DNA of 64,000 nt from a bacterium (GTDB lineage Bacteria > Hydrothermota > Tepidihabitantia > Tepidihabitantales > Tepidihabitantaceae). Both the position numbers and the translations under genes were made by a program. Where the stretch lies: positions 1 to 64,000 of the forward strand of contig DATJQV010000042.1 of the NCBI GenBank assembly GCA_035505375.1, written 5' to 3'. Shown here piece by piece: positions 1-9,770 of this stretch. Under the pieces are notes generated by a model that was not told the DNA's origin, did no database searches, and was given only the letters and a program-made list of their open reading frames with translations. The first letter of the stretch is position 1, and each line of letters begins with the position of its first letter.

Positions 1-2
1 GT

Positions 3-2012
3 TCTGCCGGAGCCGCCTGCTTCTCAAGAACGGGCGGGAGGCGAATCTCAAAGCTGGAGCGCTTCGTCTACCGGCCAGACGAGCTGGAAGGCATGTGGCG
101 GGAGAAGAACCCGGGAATAACTTACGGCACGTCATCTATCCTGACGGCCGCCATCGCAAGACATAGACTCGACGAAGACACGTATCCGCTATTCATGGCG
201 CTGTCTCGCGGGCTGGGTGCTGCTCACACAAACCACAGGATTGGCGGCGGAGATCAGGCGGAGTTCAAGCCGGACGCCGGGGAAGCCGACATAGCCAAGG
301 ACCTTTGTGGAAAGGGCAAGACTGACCCGATCAACGAGTATTCCTCTTCGTTTGACCCGTCGATTCTGACCTACCCCCCTAGACGCCAGCGCGGCAAGTC
401 CGACCTCCTGCTTGACCTCACCGGGGTCGGGTTTGAGTATGTCGCGGCCAAGGCGGTCGAGGTCGTGATGTGGGGCACGGAGAATGCACTACGCCACGCG
501 CCACAGGTCCGTTATGGGAAGTTCTACACCGTAGACCGCGATGAGATTGAACGCATCAATGGCGTGCGCAACCTGATGTTGTCCTACAAGAGGAATCCCA
601 AAGACACAAACCCGCTGGCCATCGCTGTGTTCGGCCTGCCGGGTTCAGGCAAGTCGTTCGCGATAAAACAGTTGGCCCGAGGCATATTCGCCAATGACAG
701 AAAGGCACTCAGCGGCGAGAGAAAGGTGTTCTTCGAGTACAATCTGTCACAGATGGCTGACGTAGGGGAACTGCACCGGGCCTTCCATCAGGTTCGTGAT
801 GCGTCAGTGCAAGGGCAGATTCCAATCGTCATCTGGGACGAGTTCGACTGCCGTGGTCTCGAATGGCTACAGTACTTCCTCGAACCGGTGCAGGATGCGC
901 AGTTTCGTGCCGCCGGCGACGTCCACCCGTTCGGCAAAGCAGTGTTCGTTTTCGCAGGCGGTACATCTCGCTGCTTCGAGGACTTCGATCTCTCGAAGGG
1001 CGGGGAATCCGCCGCCAAGGTCAGGCACTTCAAAGACCAAAAAGGCCCGGACTTCGTCAGCCGCCTCCGCGGGTTTGTCAACATCAAGGGACCCGACAAG
1101 ATCGTGCCTGACCGCAAACGGAAGCGACTGGGAAACAAGTCGAAAGCGGCCACCGACTCTGCGTATATCCTAAGGCGCGCCATCGTCCTGAGGGACAAGC
1201 TTGCCAAGTATCACCCCCAGCTGATCGATACGAAGGGCCGTGCGCTCGTCAGTCCGGGCATAATAAGCGCATTCCTGCGGGTCAAGAACTTCGAGCACGG
1301 AAACAGGTCGATAGACGCTCTGGTCAGTATGAGCTCTGTAGACCAGGAACGGCACTTCGGTCCGGCCCAATTGCCGTCCGAGGACCTGCTGAACCTACAC
1401 GTCAAAGATGGGTTCCTCAAACAAGTGAGAAGATGTGAGTTCAGCGCTGACTCAATCGAAGCCCTTGCCCAAGCATGGCACGAGGCGTGGTGCAAGTGCA
1501 AGAGAGACATGGGCTACACGCCCGGGCCTGACGACGACGAGAAGAAAACCAACCACCTGCTCAAACCGTATGCGGACCTGACCGAGGATGAGAAGGAGGC
1601 CAACCGAACCACGGCGCGCGTCCTGCCTGCAAAACTGTTGGATGTTGGGCTGGAGCTGACCAGAAAGTCCGCGAAGAAACACCTCCGCCTGTTCACGCCC
1701 AGGGAACTCAAGAAGCTGGCACGGCTCGAGCATGATCGGTGGCTGAGGGAGAAACTGGTGAGCGGTTTCACATGGGCCAAAGACACCGAGAGAGAGCTAC
1801 GGCTTCATCGTGACGTAACGCGGTTCAGCAAGGTGCCCAAGCAAGACCAGAAGCTCGATTACGAGACAACCAAGACCCTACCACAGAAGCTGTGGGACTT
1901 AGGCTACGTGTTGGCAAGGAAAAGGAAACGTACCACGAAGGCCGCCCGCACAACACCCAAGAAACGTATCAGAGCGCCAAGGGGCAAGCCTGCCCGCGCC
2001 GCCAACAGATAG
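3..2012 (+). CDS. PfkB-like / AAA-type ATPase / RyR-domain protein, 5' end outside window
   Basis: The frame is open from the left edge. An ATG lies at 93, but the 30 codons before it (including KLERFVYRPDELEG) match the equivalent region of the next gene, so the true start lies upstream of the window. Counting from ATG 93, residues 1-60 look like the end of a PfkB/ribokinase-type fold. A P-loop GLPGSGKS lies at 181-188 and a Walker B-like IVIWDEFD near 244-251. The C-terminus (about 542-612, ARLEHDRWLREK...LGYVLAR) matches the ryanodine-receptor RyR repeat, followed by a Lys/Arg-rich tail. The stop is 3 bases before the next gene, a clear paralogue. No TIR domain is present here. A sensor/ATPase role in conflict signalling is inference. 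Confidence 0.85.
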   Translation, partial: SAGAACFSRTGGRRISKLERFVYRPDELEGMWREKNPGITYGTSSILTAAIARHRLDEDTYPLFMALSRGLGAAHTNHRIGGGDQAEFKPDAGEADIAKDLCGKGKTDPINEYSSSFDPSILTYPPRRQRGKSDLLLDLTGVGFEYVAAKAVEVVMWGTENALRHAPQVRYGKFYTVDRDEIERINGVRNLMLSYKRNPKDTNPLAIAVFGLPGSGKSFAIKQLARGIFANDRKALSGERKVFFEYNLSQMADVGELHRAFHQVRDASVQGQIPIVIWDEFDCRGLEWLQYFLEPVQDAQFRAAGDVHPFGKAVFVFAGGTSRCFEDFDLSKGGESAAKVRHFKDQKGPDFVSRLRGFVNIKGPDKIVPDRKRKRLGNKSKAATDSAYILRRAIVLRDKLAKYHPQLIDTKGRALVSPGIISAFLRVKNFEHGNRSIDALVSMSSVDQERHFGPAQLPSEDLLNLHVKDGFLKQVRRCEFSADSIEALAQAWHEAWCKCKRDMGYTPGPDDDEKKTNHLLKPYADLTEDEKEANRTTARVLPAKLLDVGLELTRKSAKKHLRLFTPRELKKLARLEHDRWLREKLVSGFTWAKDTERELRLHRDVTRFSKVPKQDQKLDYETTKTLPQKLWDLGYVLARKRKRTTKAARTTPKKRIRAPRGKPARAANR

Positions 2013-2015
2013 CCG

Positions 2016-5000
2016 ATGGCATCATTGCGCAAGGTCGGTGATCCTGCAACTGCAGCCGAGAGCACTCGCGGCACCAAGACCGTCGTCGTAGCGGGCGACC
2101 TAGTCTGGAACCACTACATTGTTCAACACGAATCCGCGCTCAGACCTCATCGGGAGACTCCCGCATCCACGGTTGTCCGACAACACTGTGGTGGTGCTTG
2201 GCATACAGCCGAGTTGGTATCGTTAGCCTGTAGCGATCTCAGAGAGGGAATCAGCATGCGGACTGCGCCGCACGACGGCAACTTTCGGCCCGCAGCAGAC
2301 GCCTTGGTCAATGACGCGTACGAAGTGTGCGCGCAGTTCGCCAACGAGTCAGGCAACGCCAGAACAAGGTCCTGGCGGATCCGAGACTTCCTTGGTTGTT
2401 CGCTACCTGAGACGGCAGTTCGGCCACTGGCTGTAGACCAGGACACTCCGAACCCGGACGTGCTGGTCATTGATGACACAAACCTTGGTTTCAATGCGAA
2501 GGAAGACCTCTGGCCGCTTGCGCTGACAGACAAAGGCAACCCGAAGAGCATCGTGTACAAGACGTCGGCATTCCCGCATAGCCTGCTATGGAAGTTGCTA
2601 CTCGGGCGGTTCGCCGACCGGATGACCGTCGTCCTGGCTGTGGAGACGCTACGGTCACAATCCGCCAGGATAGAGTGTGCCAAGTCCTGGGACCAGACCA
2701 TCGAAGACGTGGTCTGCGAGTTCGATCACGGTGCCTGCACCGCAGAGCTTGGTCGTTGCCAACGGGTAATCGTCCACTTCGGTCCGGCTGGTGCCGCCTG
2801 CCTGAGCCGAGTTCCGCTCCACGGAGTACCCATTCAGCCACCAGACAGCACCAACGACGAGACAGGTCTCCGAACTGGCAACGTGAAGCTGGAGCGACTC
2901 ATCTATCGACCCGACGAACTCGAGGGCGCATGGTATGGCCAACACCCGGGTCTGACATACGGTGTTACGCCTCTTGTAGCGGCCGCCATCGCGCGCCACG
3001 AACTCGCACGAGCGACCTACCCGCTGTTCATTGCGGTCTCGCGCGCGCTTGGCGCGGCCCGCAAGGACCACGAGATTGGCGGCGGCTCAGGACCCAGTTT
3101 CGAAGTAAGTGCCTCGATACCGGCTGTCGAGGAAGCCTATCATCCTCGGGCCTCGGTCGAGCGCCGGTTCATTCACACCGACCCTGCAGACGAATACTTC
3201 TCCTCCATCCCGCATGAACTGCTGTCCTGTCCACCTCTCAGAGACCAGCCAGCAAGCGAGTCAGATTTACTGCGCGACCTGACCGGCGCGACCGACGAGT
3301 ACGTTGCGGCCAAGGCCATCGAGGTGGTGATGTGGGGTCCTGAGAGGGCACTCGACGCCGCGCCCAAAGCTAGGTACGGTGACTACCTGACCGTCGACCG
3401 CGATGAAATAGAGCGCATCAACGCTATCCGCAGCCTGGTCCTAGCATACCGCGACAAGAAAGAGGACAAGAAACCACTGTCCATCGCGGTCTTCGGCCCG
3501 CCCGGCTCGGGCAAGTCATTCGCTGTCAGGGAGCTTGCCCGTGAGCTACTCGGTTACAAGCAGCGGGTGCTGGAGTTCAACCTCTCACAGCTCAATACCA
3601 TCGTCGACCTCCACCATGCGCTGCACGAGGTCAGCGATGCAACCGTAAGAAGCGAGATGCCGCTCGTCTTCTGGGATGAGTTCGATGCCACGCTCAACGA
3701 CGAGAAGTTATTCTGGCTTCGACATTTCCTTGAGCCGATGCAGGACGGCAGCTTCCGCTTGGATGGCGTCTCACACCCGTTAGGCAAAGCCATCTTCGTC
3801 TTCGCCGGTGGCACGTGTCACAACTACTAGGAGTTCACCGTCGGCAGCAGAGCGGCGCAACACGATACCAAAGAAGAGGCGAACTTCGTGGTGCGCAAGG
3901 GGCCCGACTTCGTCAGTCGCCTGCGTGGGTACGTCAATATCAAAGGCCCAAACCGAGACGAGGCCGACCCGGACGGCGACGCGGAGTTCCTCATCCGACG
4001 AGCACTGCTTCTCAGGGCACAGCTACAGCGACACCACAAGCACCTTCTGAAGAAGCAGCCGGCCCAGATAAGCCCCGGCGTCATCAGCGCTTTCCTGCGA
4101 GTCGCGAAATACCGCCACGGCGCGCGGTCGCTCGAAGCCATCGTCAGCATGAGCCCGGTGGGCACTGACCGCTTCTACGGTCCAGCCCACATGCCGCCGA
4201 CGCACATCCTTGATATGCACATCGAAGGCAATTTCATGGGATTGGTAGGCAAGGGTGAATCGAGCAGTGACCTGTTGGACAAACTAGCCCGCGTGCTTCA
4301 CGCGGCATACACCGAGTCCACCGGTGCCAGGCCTGGCGATTACGACACGCTCAGCAGCGAGGAGATGGACAACAACCTTGGCGCCGCCAGGCTCACCCGT
4401 GCCAAGCTCCTTGACGTCGGCATCCGTATAGAGCCACGACTTGCCAGCGGGCCCGCGCAGAAGTTCTCTTTCACGGAATCAGAACTAGACCGGCTTGCTA
4501 GAGTCGAGCACGACCGGTGGCTACGTGAGAAACTGCTCAGAGGATTCGCCTATGCCCCAGAGAGCGACAAGAGGCTGAAGCTGAACCTTTGTGCGGTTCC
4601 ATTTGACAGAGTTCCCGCCGAGATGCGGCGAATCGACTACGATATGACCAGGGCGCTACCAGTTGGGCTGTGGGAGCTAGGCTACACGCTCGTGCGGGTG
4701 AAAAGCCTCCGACCTCGCTCCCCGGCCCTCTCCGAGGCGCCCGTCGAGCAGCCATTGGAAACAAACAGAACCCGAACAGTCAAAGCAGCGGCACGCAGCG
4801 CTTTCATTAGCTACCGTAGAGACACGAGCATTGAAGCGGCCCGCCTCATCCGTGAGAGGCTGCGTGGGCTCGGGTATCGAGTCTTCCTTGACGTCGACGA
4901 CCTAGGATCCCACTACTTCGACGAGAGGCTGCTGGCCGCCATAGAGAGGGCCCCCAACTTCATCGTGGTTCTCGTGCCGGGAAGCCTGAACCGCTGCAGC

Positions 5001-5246
5001 GACGCTGAAGATTGGCTGAGGCGAGAAATCGTGCATGCCATCAAGACTGGACGTAACATCGTTCCGGTGCTGAAAGACGGGTTTCGCTTCCCAAGAGCCG
5101 ACGGACTCCCGGCCGACATGCGAGACCTACTGAGGCATAACGGAGTCGTTTACGACCCCGTGTACTTTGATGCTGTACTGAACAAGCTGATTGACTTCCT
5201 GTGCACCGAGGAAGAACTGAAGCAAAGACAATCCAAGGTTCAATGA
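2016..5246 (+). pseudogene. PfkB-like / AAA-type ATPase / RyR / TIR protein interrupted by one in-frame amber codon
   Basis: Paralogue of the preceding gene with a complete N-terminus. Residues about 20-330 resemble a PfkB/ribokinase fold (VVVAGDLVWNHY, VLVIDDTNLG, HFGPAGAACL). The P-loop GPPGSGKS is at 494-501 and Walker B LVFWDEFD near 550. A TAG at 3828-3830 (codon 605) stops the frame, yet the same frame continues without a shift and realigns with the paralogue (FVSRLRGYVNIKGP). After that come a helical region, a RyR domain (about 825-895) and a C-terminal TIR domain (about 928-1062: SAFISYRRD, FLDVDD, IVVLVPGSL, EDWLRREI). The upstream paralogue also ends in TAG, so amber is an ordinary stop here. 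A recent nonsense mutation or base error is likeliest; readthrough is possible but unsupported. Confidence 0.85.
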
Positions 5247-5602
5247 CCCAGTGCCTGAGTCTCGGCGCCCACGAAACTCCGCTGGTCGCCATCGCTGCCC
5301 TAGGCGTGAGCGCGACCGGGTTGGACCCGGGCAGGTCCTGCAAGGCAGCACTCGCCGTGGTCCGCGCCGCCCTCAACAAATCCCCAGGCAGAGGCAGGTT
5401 CAGATCGGCAATGACGAGCATCCACTGAAACTGGTTCCCCCACTGCGTGGTCAGGAACGCGCGATGATGGACTCGCCCTCCCTGCCCGTCGACGCGGGTC
5501 GAGCCGTCCAGCGTGACAAGACACCGAGCAACTCACAACCCGACCACGCACACGTCGGGCTCTCAGCCAGTCGCTCGATGCGCCCAGCGGGAGCGGGACG
5601 CG
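5247..5602. other. Intergenic stretch with possible decayed coding remnant
   Basis: This is the space between the convergent ends of the TIR gene and the nuclease gene. No RNA gene or clear terminator is visible. On the minus strand around 5300-5460 one frame reads as plausible protein (GNQFQWMLVIADLNLP...), with no start and no recognised family. It may be a remnant of a lost gene; that is a weak inference. Confidence 0.3.
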
Positions 5603-6691
5603 CTATTTTGCCGGAACGTCGAGTGGAATCGCTGCGAGGCAAGGAAAGTGGTCGGAGTCCTCGATTCTATGCTCAACAAGGCCACGCTCAACGGCCTGCT
5701 GTGCGATGACGGGGTTGAACGAAATGAACTTCGGCCCGGCGAAGATATAGTCAAGCGTTGTCGTGGCCACAGACCCGACGCCGCGCGACTTTGTACCGCC
5801 GTGCTTGTCCGGTATGGCATCCAGGAAGTTCATCCTTCCAATCCACTCATACTCCTCTGATGACTCGGTGAAATTGAAGTCGCCCACCAGTATCCACACT
5901 GGATTACACCTGTTGAGAGTCTCGTGACGTTCGGGCCGGCGTTTCTTCCCACGGTCCGTGAATCCCTCGCGCGCCCATGTGTTGTACCTCGAAACGATGC
6001 CGTCGAAGACAACTCTGAGTTGCGCCAGTCGGATCTGGGACGCTCTTACGTCGATTTCGGGTATGCCCTCCCGTTCCATAGTTAGTGTCGTGAGGTGAAG
6101 ATTGACGACAAACACGTCCAGCGGCTTGCCCCCGCAGCCGGTTGAGTCAAGGATGAAGTGCGCGACTAGCGCCGCCCGCGGTTCGGTGTCACGTGTCCCG
6201 AAGTACAGCCCAGACTGCAAATCGACCTGCTCGATGTAATGGCGTGGGCGTTCTGGGCCGTCTGCCCTCCTTGGCCACCGCCCGGGTCTTGATAGATCCC
6301 ACACTGGGCAATGAGGCGTGTCGTTCCTGACTAGGAAGGCGTTGCCCTGTGCGAAATACGTCCCCTTGCGCCAGCCGCCGAGTTTCTGGACCTTGTTCCA
6401 TTTTCCCTTTGATGACAGTCGGTCGCTGTCTATCAGGGGAAAAGGGTAGTAGTTGTATCTAGGAAACAACTTCGTGTCTATGAGATCCACCAGCTCCATG
6501 CCAGGTTCTCTGTACTGCACTATCTCCTGTAGTGCGATCACGTGCGGAAGGCCATGGTGGCCTCGTTCCTCGCTATGTATTAGACTCTGGAGATCCTGAT
6601 TCAGATGGCGACGCACGTCGTCACGATCGTCGGCCTTCTCCAGATACCGTGCTCCACCGATGTTCCAGTCGATAATCGAGAACCTGTTCAT
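5603..6691 (-). CDS. Endonuclease/exonuclease/phosphatase (EEP) superfamily protein
   Basis: A 362-residue metal-dependent phosphoesterase of the DNase I-like/EEP fold. The catalytic set is visible: N-terminal IIDWNIGG with Asn10, IALQEIVQ with Glu56, VVNLHLTT, GDFNFTE with Asp271/Asn273, and a C-terminal DSDHFP with Asp347/His348. Substrate cannot be read from sequence; nucleic acids, inositol phosphates and other phosphodiesters are all possible. The start is ATG 6691-6689. It shares one base with the TGA of the upstream GHMP kinase (TGATG), so the two are translationally coupled. The frame extends further upstream, but only as overlap with the kinase gene. No signal peptide is seen, so it is probably cytoplasmic. 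Confidence 0.85.
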   Translation of the reverse strand: MNRFSIIDWNIGGARYLEKADDRDDVRRHLNQDLQSLIHSEERGHHGLPHVIALQEIVQYREPGMELVDLIDTKLFPRYNYYPFPLIDSDRLSSKGKWNKVQKLGGWRKGTYFAQGNAFLVRNDTPHCPVWDLSRPGRWPRRADGPERPRHYIEQVDLQSGLYFGTRDTEPRAALVAHFILDSTGCGGKPLDVFVVNLHLTTLTMEREGIPEIDVRASQIRLAQLRVVFDGIVSRYNTWAREGFTDRGKKRRPERHETLNRCNPVWILVGDFNFTESSEEYEWIGRMNFLDAIPDKHGGTKSRGVGSVATTTLDYIFAGPKFISFNPVIAQQAVERGLVEHRIEDSDHFPCLAAIPLDVPAK

Positions 6692-7848
6692 CAAGCCTCC
6701 GTCTGAAGCGGCAGATTCACTAGCTCGTGCCCCTTCCGTCTTATCTTGAACCTGATGCTGTGGAAATGGCCATTCGTGACTAGGTCTTTCTGAGCGTCGT
6801 CCAAACATTTTGTCTCCTTTCCGAAGACAAGCACGCCTCCACCTCCACCAGCCCCCAGGGGGAACCCCGTACAGCCGTGATGCTCGGCGCACCCCACGAT
6901 CTGGGTCGAGCCCTCCATGTAGGCGGGACAGATCCGGGTGCGCACGCTCCGATAGCGAGTAATGGCATCGTGCACCTGATCCCAATCCCGCCTTCTGATG
7001 CCTTCCCTGTATTGATAGGCTATCTCAAGTTTCGTTCGGTGATGCGCATACCCGTCTGATGTGGCAAGTGCCTTCCGCCATTCGCTGTTCACCGACGAAC
7101 TGGCTCTCTCTTTCCCGGAGTGGAATACGACCATCCTCTGCTCGAGATCCTCGTAGAACTCCGGAGGCAGCAGTTCAAACCGGAGCGACTCGCCGTAGCC
7201 GCCCTCCCGCCACCCCGGAATCCCCCAAGGGAACCAGACGTAGTCCCGTACGCCACCAAAGACCACGTTGGATTGCTCTTGGGTCCCTGTGATGCTCACG
7301 CCCAGATCCTGCTCGAGCAATGACGCCATCGCCACGAGCTGCGCATCGGAGAATGGTCGCCCTGCGAGCTCGTTCGCCAGGATGCAAACACCGGTAGCGG
7401 CCGTGGCGGAACCGCCAAGCCCGGCGGAGTGGGTGCCAGCGTGCAAATTGTGCAGGTCGAACATCACGCCAGACAATCCGAACAGGTCCACGATCTTGAG
7501 CAACCAGTTGCCCTTGGTAGGAGGAATCGCGCCGGGCTCTCCGTCGGTTTCTTCTGCCAAGTACTCAGCCGAACGGACACCAATTCTGCCTGGCCCCTCA
7601 GGATGCGGCTTTGCGTCGACGCGGGTACCGGTGCTTATTGTGATACCGACGGTCCTCGGCAGGTTCTTGCTCCAAGTGGCCGCTGGATCCTCCCTCAGAT
7701 TACGCGGTATGAAAGGAAGCCTCCAGAAGGCCTCTTGGAACTCACGCAGATCCAAACTCGAGCCGGGGCCGTCGATCCGGTTGTACGCGACCACGCCCGG
7801 AAGCGCATTGCGTCTTGATGCCTCGGACAGCCGTTCAAATAGCGACAT
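6691..7848 (-). CDS. GHMP-family small-molecule kinase
   Basis: A 385-residue GHMP-fold kinase. The glycine/serine-rich ATP loop SAGLGGSATAATG is at 141-153, preceded by a GTH motif. A C-terminal glycine-rich stretch (GAGGGGGVLVFG) matches the third GHMP motif. In the wider family these enzymes phosphorylate sugars, heptose 7-phosphate, mevalonate or homoserine. The closest feel is the heptose-kinase/galactokinase-like group, but the substrate is not identifiable. The ATG at 7848 follows a GGAGG ribosome-binding site; codons upstream of it look non-coding. It ends in a one-base overlap with the EEP gene. Pairing a kinase with a phosphoesterase suggests opposing or sequential steps on one metabolite; that is inference. 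Confidence 0.8.
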   Translation of the reverse strand: MSLFERLSEASRRNALPGVVAYNRIDGPGSSLDLREFQEAFWRLPFIPRNLREDPAATWSKNLPRTVGITISTGTRVDAKPHPEGPGRIGVRSAEYLAEETDGEPGAIPPTKGNWLLKIVDLFGLSGVMFDLHNLHAGTHSAGLGGSATAATGVCILANELAGRPFSDAQLVAMASLLEQDLGVSITGTQEQSNVVFGGVRDYVWFPWGIPGWREGGYGESLRFELLPPEFYEDLEQRMVVFHSGKERASSSVNSEWRKALATSDGYAHHRTKLEIAYQYREGIRRRDWDQVHDAITRYRSVRTRICPAYMEGSTQIVGCAEHHGCTGFPLGAGGGGGVLVFGKETKCLDDAQKDLVTNGHFHSIRFKIRRKGHELVNLPLQTEA

Positions 7849-8077
7849 GATTCCTCCAGTGGGATGCAGAGCGGCCGCCGGAGTTGTCCACCGAGTGGCC
7901 GTACCCGGTCTGGAGTCCGACTGCCACCTGCCCCGGTCCAAATGTATGTCAAATGCAGTCCGGAGTCAAGTCCGCGGCCCTCGGTGGGCAACCCACACCG
8001 AAGTGACGGGAGCAAGTTCCTGGTTGACTAGCCTTGGACATTGGATAGCCTTACAGCATAGCCACTGTGCAGAATCC

Positions 8078-9328
8078 ATGACTACCATCGACGTCTTTGT
8101 CAGTCATGCTAGCGAAGATTCCAGTACTGCCATACAGCTAGCTTCGCACCTTGAGAGCAGCGGCTATCGCACATGGTACTATGAGCGGGACGCGGTCGCC
8201 GGAGTATCCCCACTGCTGCAGATCAGATGGGCAATCATCAACTGTCACGTGGTCGTGGTAGTCGTTTCGCCGAGCACGGTTCGCTCCCACTACGTTGTAA
8301 GAGAAGTCGTCCGGGCTATGGAGTTGGGCAAGGATTTCATCCCGTTCCTTGTTGGTTTGACTCGTAACGATTTGGATCAGCGGCAGGAACTGGTATATGA
8401 GGCCTTGGTACTGGCAACAGCAATCGAAGTTGAGCCCTCGAACGCCGCATCTGCCTTCCCGAAGGTGCTTGGCGGCCTAGCGCTGCTCAACATCCTGCCG
8501 GCTACTGGCGGCAGCACACGTCCAGTTGGCCAACCACACGCAATCACGCCGATCGGTCCTCCCTCGAACCAAGCACCCGTAGAAACTGGTCCGAAACACA
8601 CCAAGGCCCAACCTCCACGGCATACCAGCGTCAAAGGGGACGGGTCTTCGAGGGCGGCCACGAGGAACCGACACGAGAGCATCTCGGACCTCCGTGCACG
8701 CGAAAGGTCATGCCGAGAGAACGGCAACATCCATGAACTGAAGCACGTGCTCATCGATCTGGCGCGAGCGCTCCGAGAGAGAGGCGATGCAGAGCGCGCA
8801 TTGCCTCACCTAGAAGAAGCCGAGCGTCACTCTCGAGACACGGAGGATGGGGCCAGTCTGTCGGCATCTCTGAGTGAGCAGGCCTCAGCCTATGTCGACC
8901 TCGACGTCGTACCCGCAGCGATGTCGAAACTGAAGGAGCACCAAAGGGTATGCTTGGAACTTGGAATCGACAGTGCGCTGCAGTGGAACCTCGGCATGCA
9001 GGGTCTCCTCTTCCATGACCACGGTGATTTGTACCGAGCCTGGGAGTACTACGCTCGGCAGGAACGAATCTGCCGCGTCATGGGCGACCACCGCGGATTG
9101 ACAGTGTCCCTAGTGAGCCGGGCGGTCTTGCTTGCTGAGTCTGCCAATCGACTTGAGGACGCGGTCCGTCTTGCTCAAGAGGCCAGAACCGAGGTCGCTC
9201 AGCACAGACTCAGCGACGTTGCGGATTGGGTTGAGGAGGTTCTAGCATCAGTCGCTACCGTCCAAACAAGCGAACGCATGAGTCCCATGTGCCGACCGCC
9301 TATTGTCGACGATGCTCCCGTAGACTGA
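8078..9328 (+). CDS. TIR domain protein with TPR-like C-terminus
   Basis: A 416-residue protein starting at ATG 8078 (MTTIDVFVSHASED). Residues 1-130 form a TIR domain: DVFVSHAS strand, WYYERD, VVVVVVSPS, then a helix with SHYVVREVVRAME, where the glutamate sits at the expected NADase position. A Pro/Thr-rich linker (about 150-205) leads to an all-helical region (about 210-405) with TPR-like pairs such as ALPHLEEAERHSRDT and DLYRAWEYYARQERIC. TIR-TPR proteins are common in bacterial immunity and signalling, with repeats for sensing and TIR as effector. It is divergent from the kinase/nuclease pair across a 229-base gap. The assigned start removes a long upstream frame that is antisense to the kinase. 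Confidence 0.85.
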   Translation: MTTIDVFVSHASEDSSTAIQLASHLESSGYRTWYYERDAVAGVSPLLQIRWAIINCHVVVVVVSPSTVRSHYVVREVVRAMELGKDFIPFLVGLTRNDLDQRQELVYEALVLATAIEVEPSNAASAFPKVLGGLALLNILPATGGSTRPVGQPHAITPIGPPSNQAPVETGPKHTKAQPPRHTSVKGDGSSRAATRNRHESISDLRARERSCRENGNIHELKHVLIDLARALRERGDAERALPHLEEAERHSRDTEDGASLSASLSEQASAYVDLDVVPAAMSKLKEHQRVCLELGIDSALQWNLGMQGLLFHDHGDLYRAWEYYARQERICRVMGDHRGLTVSLVSRAVLLAESANRLEDAVRLAQEARTEVAQHRLSDVADWVEEVLASVATVQTSERMSPMCRPPIVDDAPVD

Positions 9329-9367
9329 AAGGTGCCGCATTCACGGCAACGACACAGACGGCGTTCC

Positions 9368-9475
9368 CTGCCGCTTGCCGACGAGCCGTACGGGCTCACA
9401 TCGGAACACGGCCACGCGCCGCTTGTCCAGCAATTCAGAGGAATTCTGGACTCCATTCTAGCAAAGCGGATCTGA
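9368..9475 (+). pseudogene. Possible orphan 3' gene fragment
   Basis: A 35-codon frame with no start of its own, reading like a genuine C-terminus (LPLADEPYG... then LVQQFRGILDSILAKRI) and closed by TGA. It sits directly between the TIR-TPR gene and a broken DUF4062 gene, which suggests a deleted or decayed gene. The call rests only on how natural the peptide looks, so confidence is low. Confidence 0.3.
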
Positions 9476-9497
9476 CGCATGACAGCCGGAGCTGACC

Positions 9498-9770
9498 GTG
9501 GCCAGAGAACGAGCCGTCCGCGTGTTCATCTCCTCGACATTCCGCGACTGTTCCGGGAGCGGGATATCCTGGTCAAGCGCATCTTCTCGCAGTCGCGCAA
9601 GATGTGCGAAGAACGCGGAGTGTCGTGGGGCGAGGTGGACCTGCGCTGGGGCGTCACAGAGAAACACTACGGCTGGGCAAGCCCCGGAAACGCTGAAAGC
9701 GATTCACGACGCACGGGGCCTCGGCGAGTGGCGTCTACCTCGTATGGGAAGCGTCTGGCGTGAAGCGTGA
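9498..9770 (+). pseudogene. Frameshifted N-terminal fragment of a DUF4062 protein
   Basis: From GTG 9498 the frame reads VRVFISSTFRD, the first-strand signature of DUF4062, an N-terminal domain often found on STAND-type NTPases. Within a few codons the family sequence moves to another frame, which reads RERDILVKRIF and GVSWGEVDLRWGVTE. The trace then returns to the first frame (ETLKAIHDARG). At least two frameshifts and loss of everything downstream show decay. It adds another conflict-type gene to this island. The domain match is clear by eye; the size of the original protein is unknown. Confidence 0.7.

Noticed and set aside
2016-5246. Two separate genes instead of one interrupted gene
   Set aside because: No ribosome-binding site precedes ATG 3888, and the residues between the amber and that ATG still align to the paralogue in the same frame.
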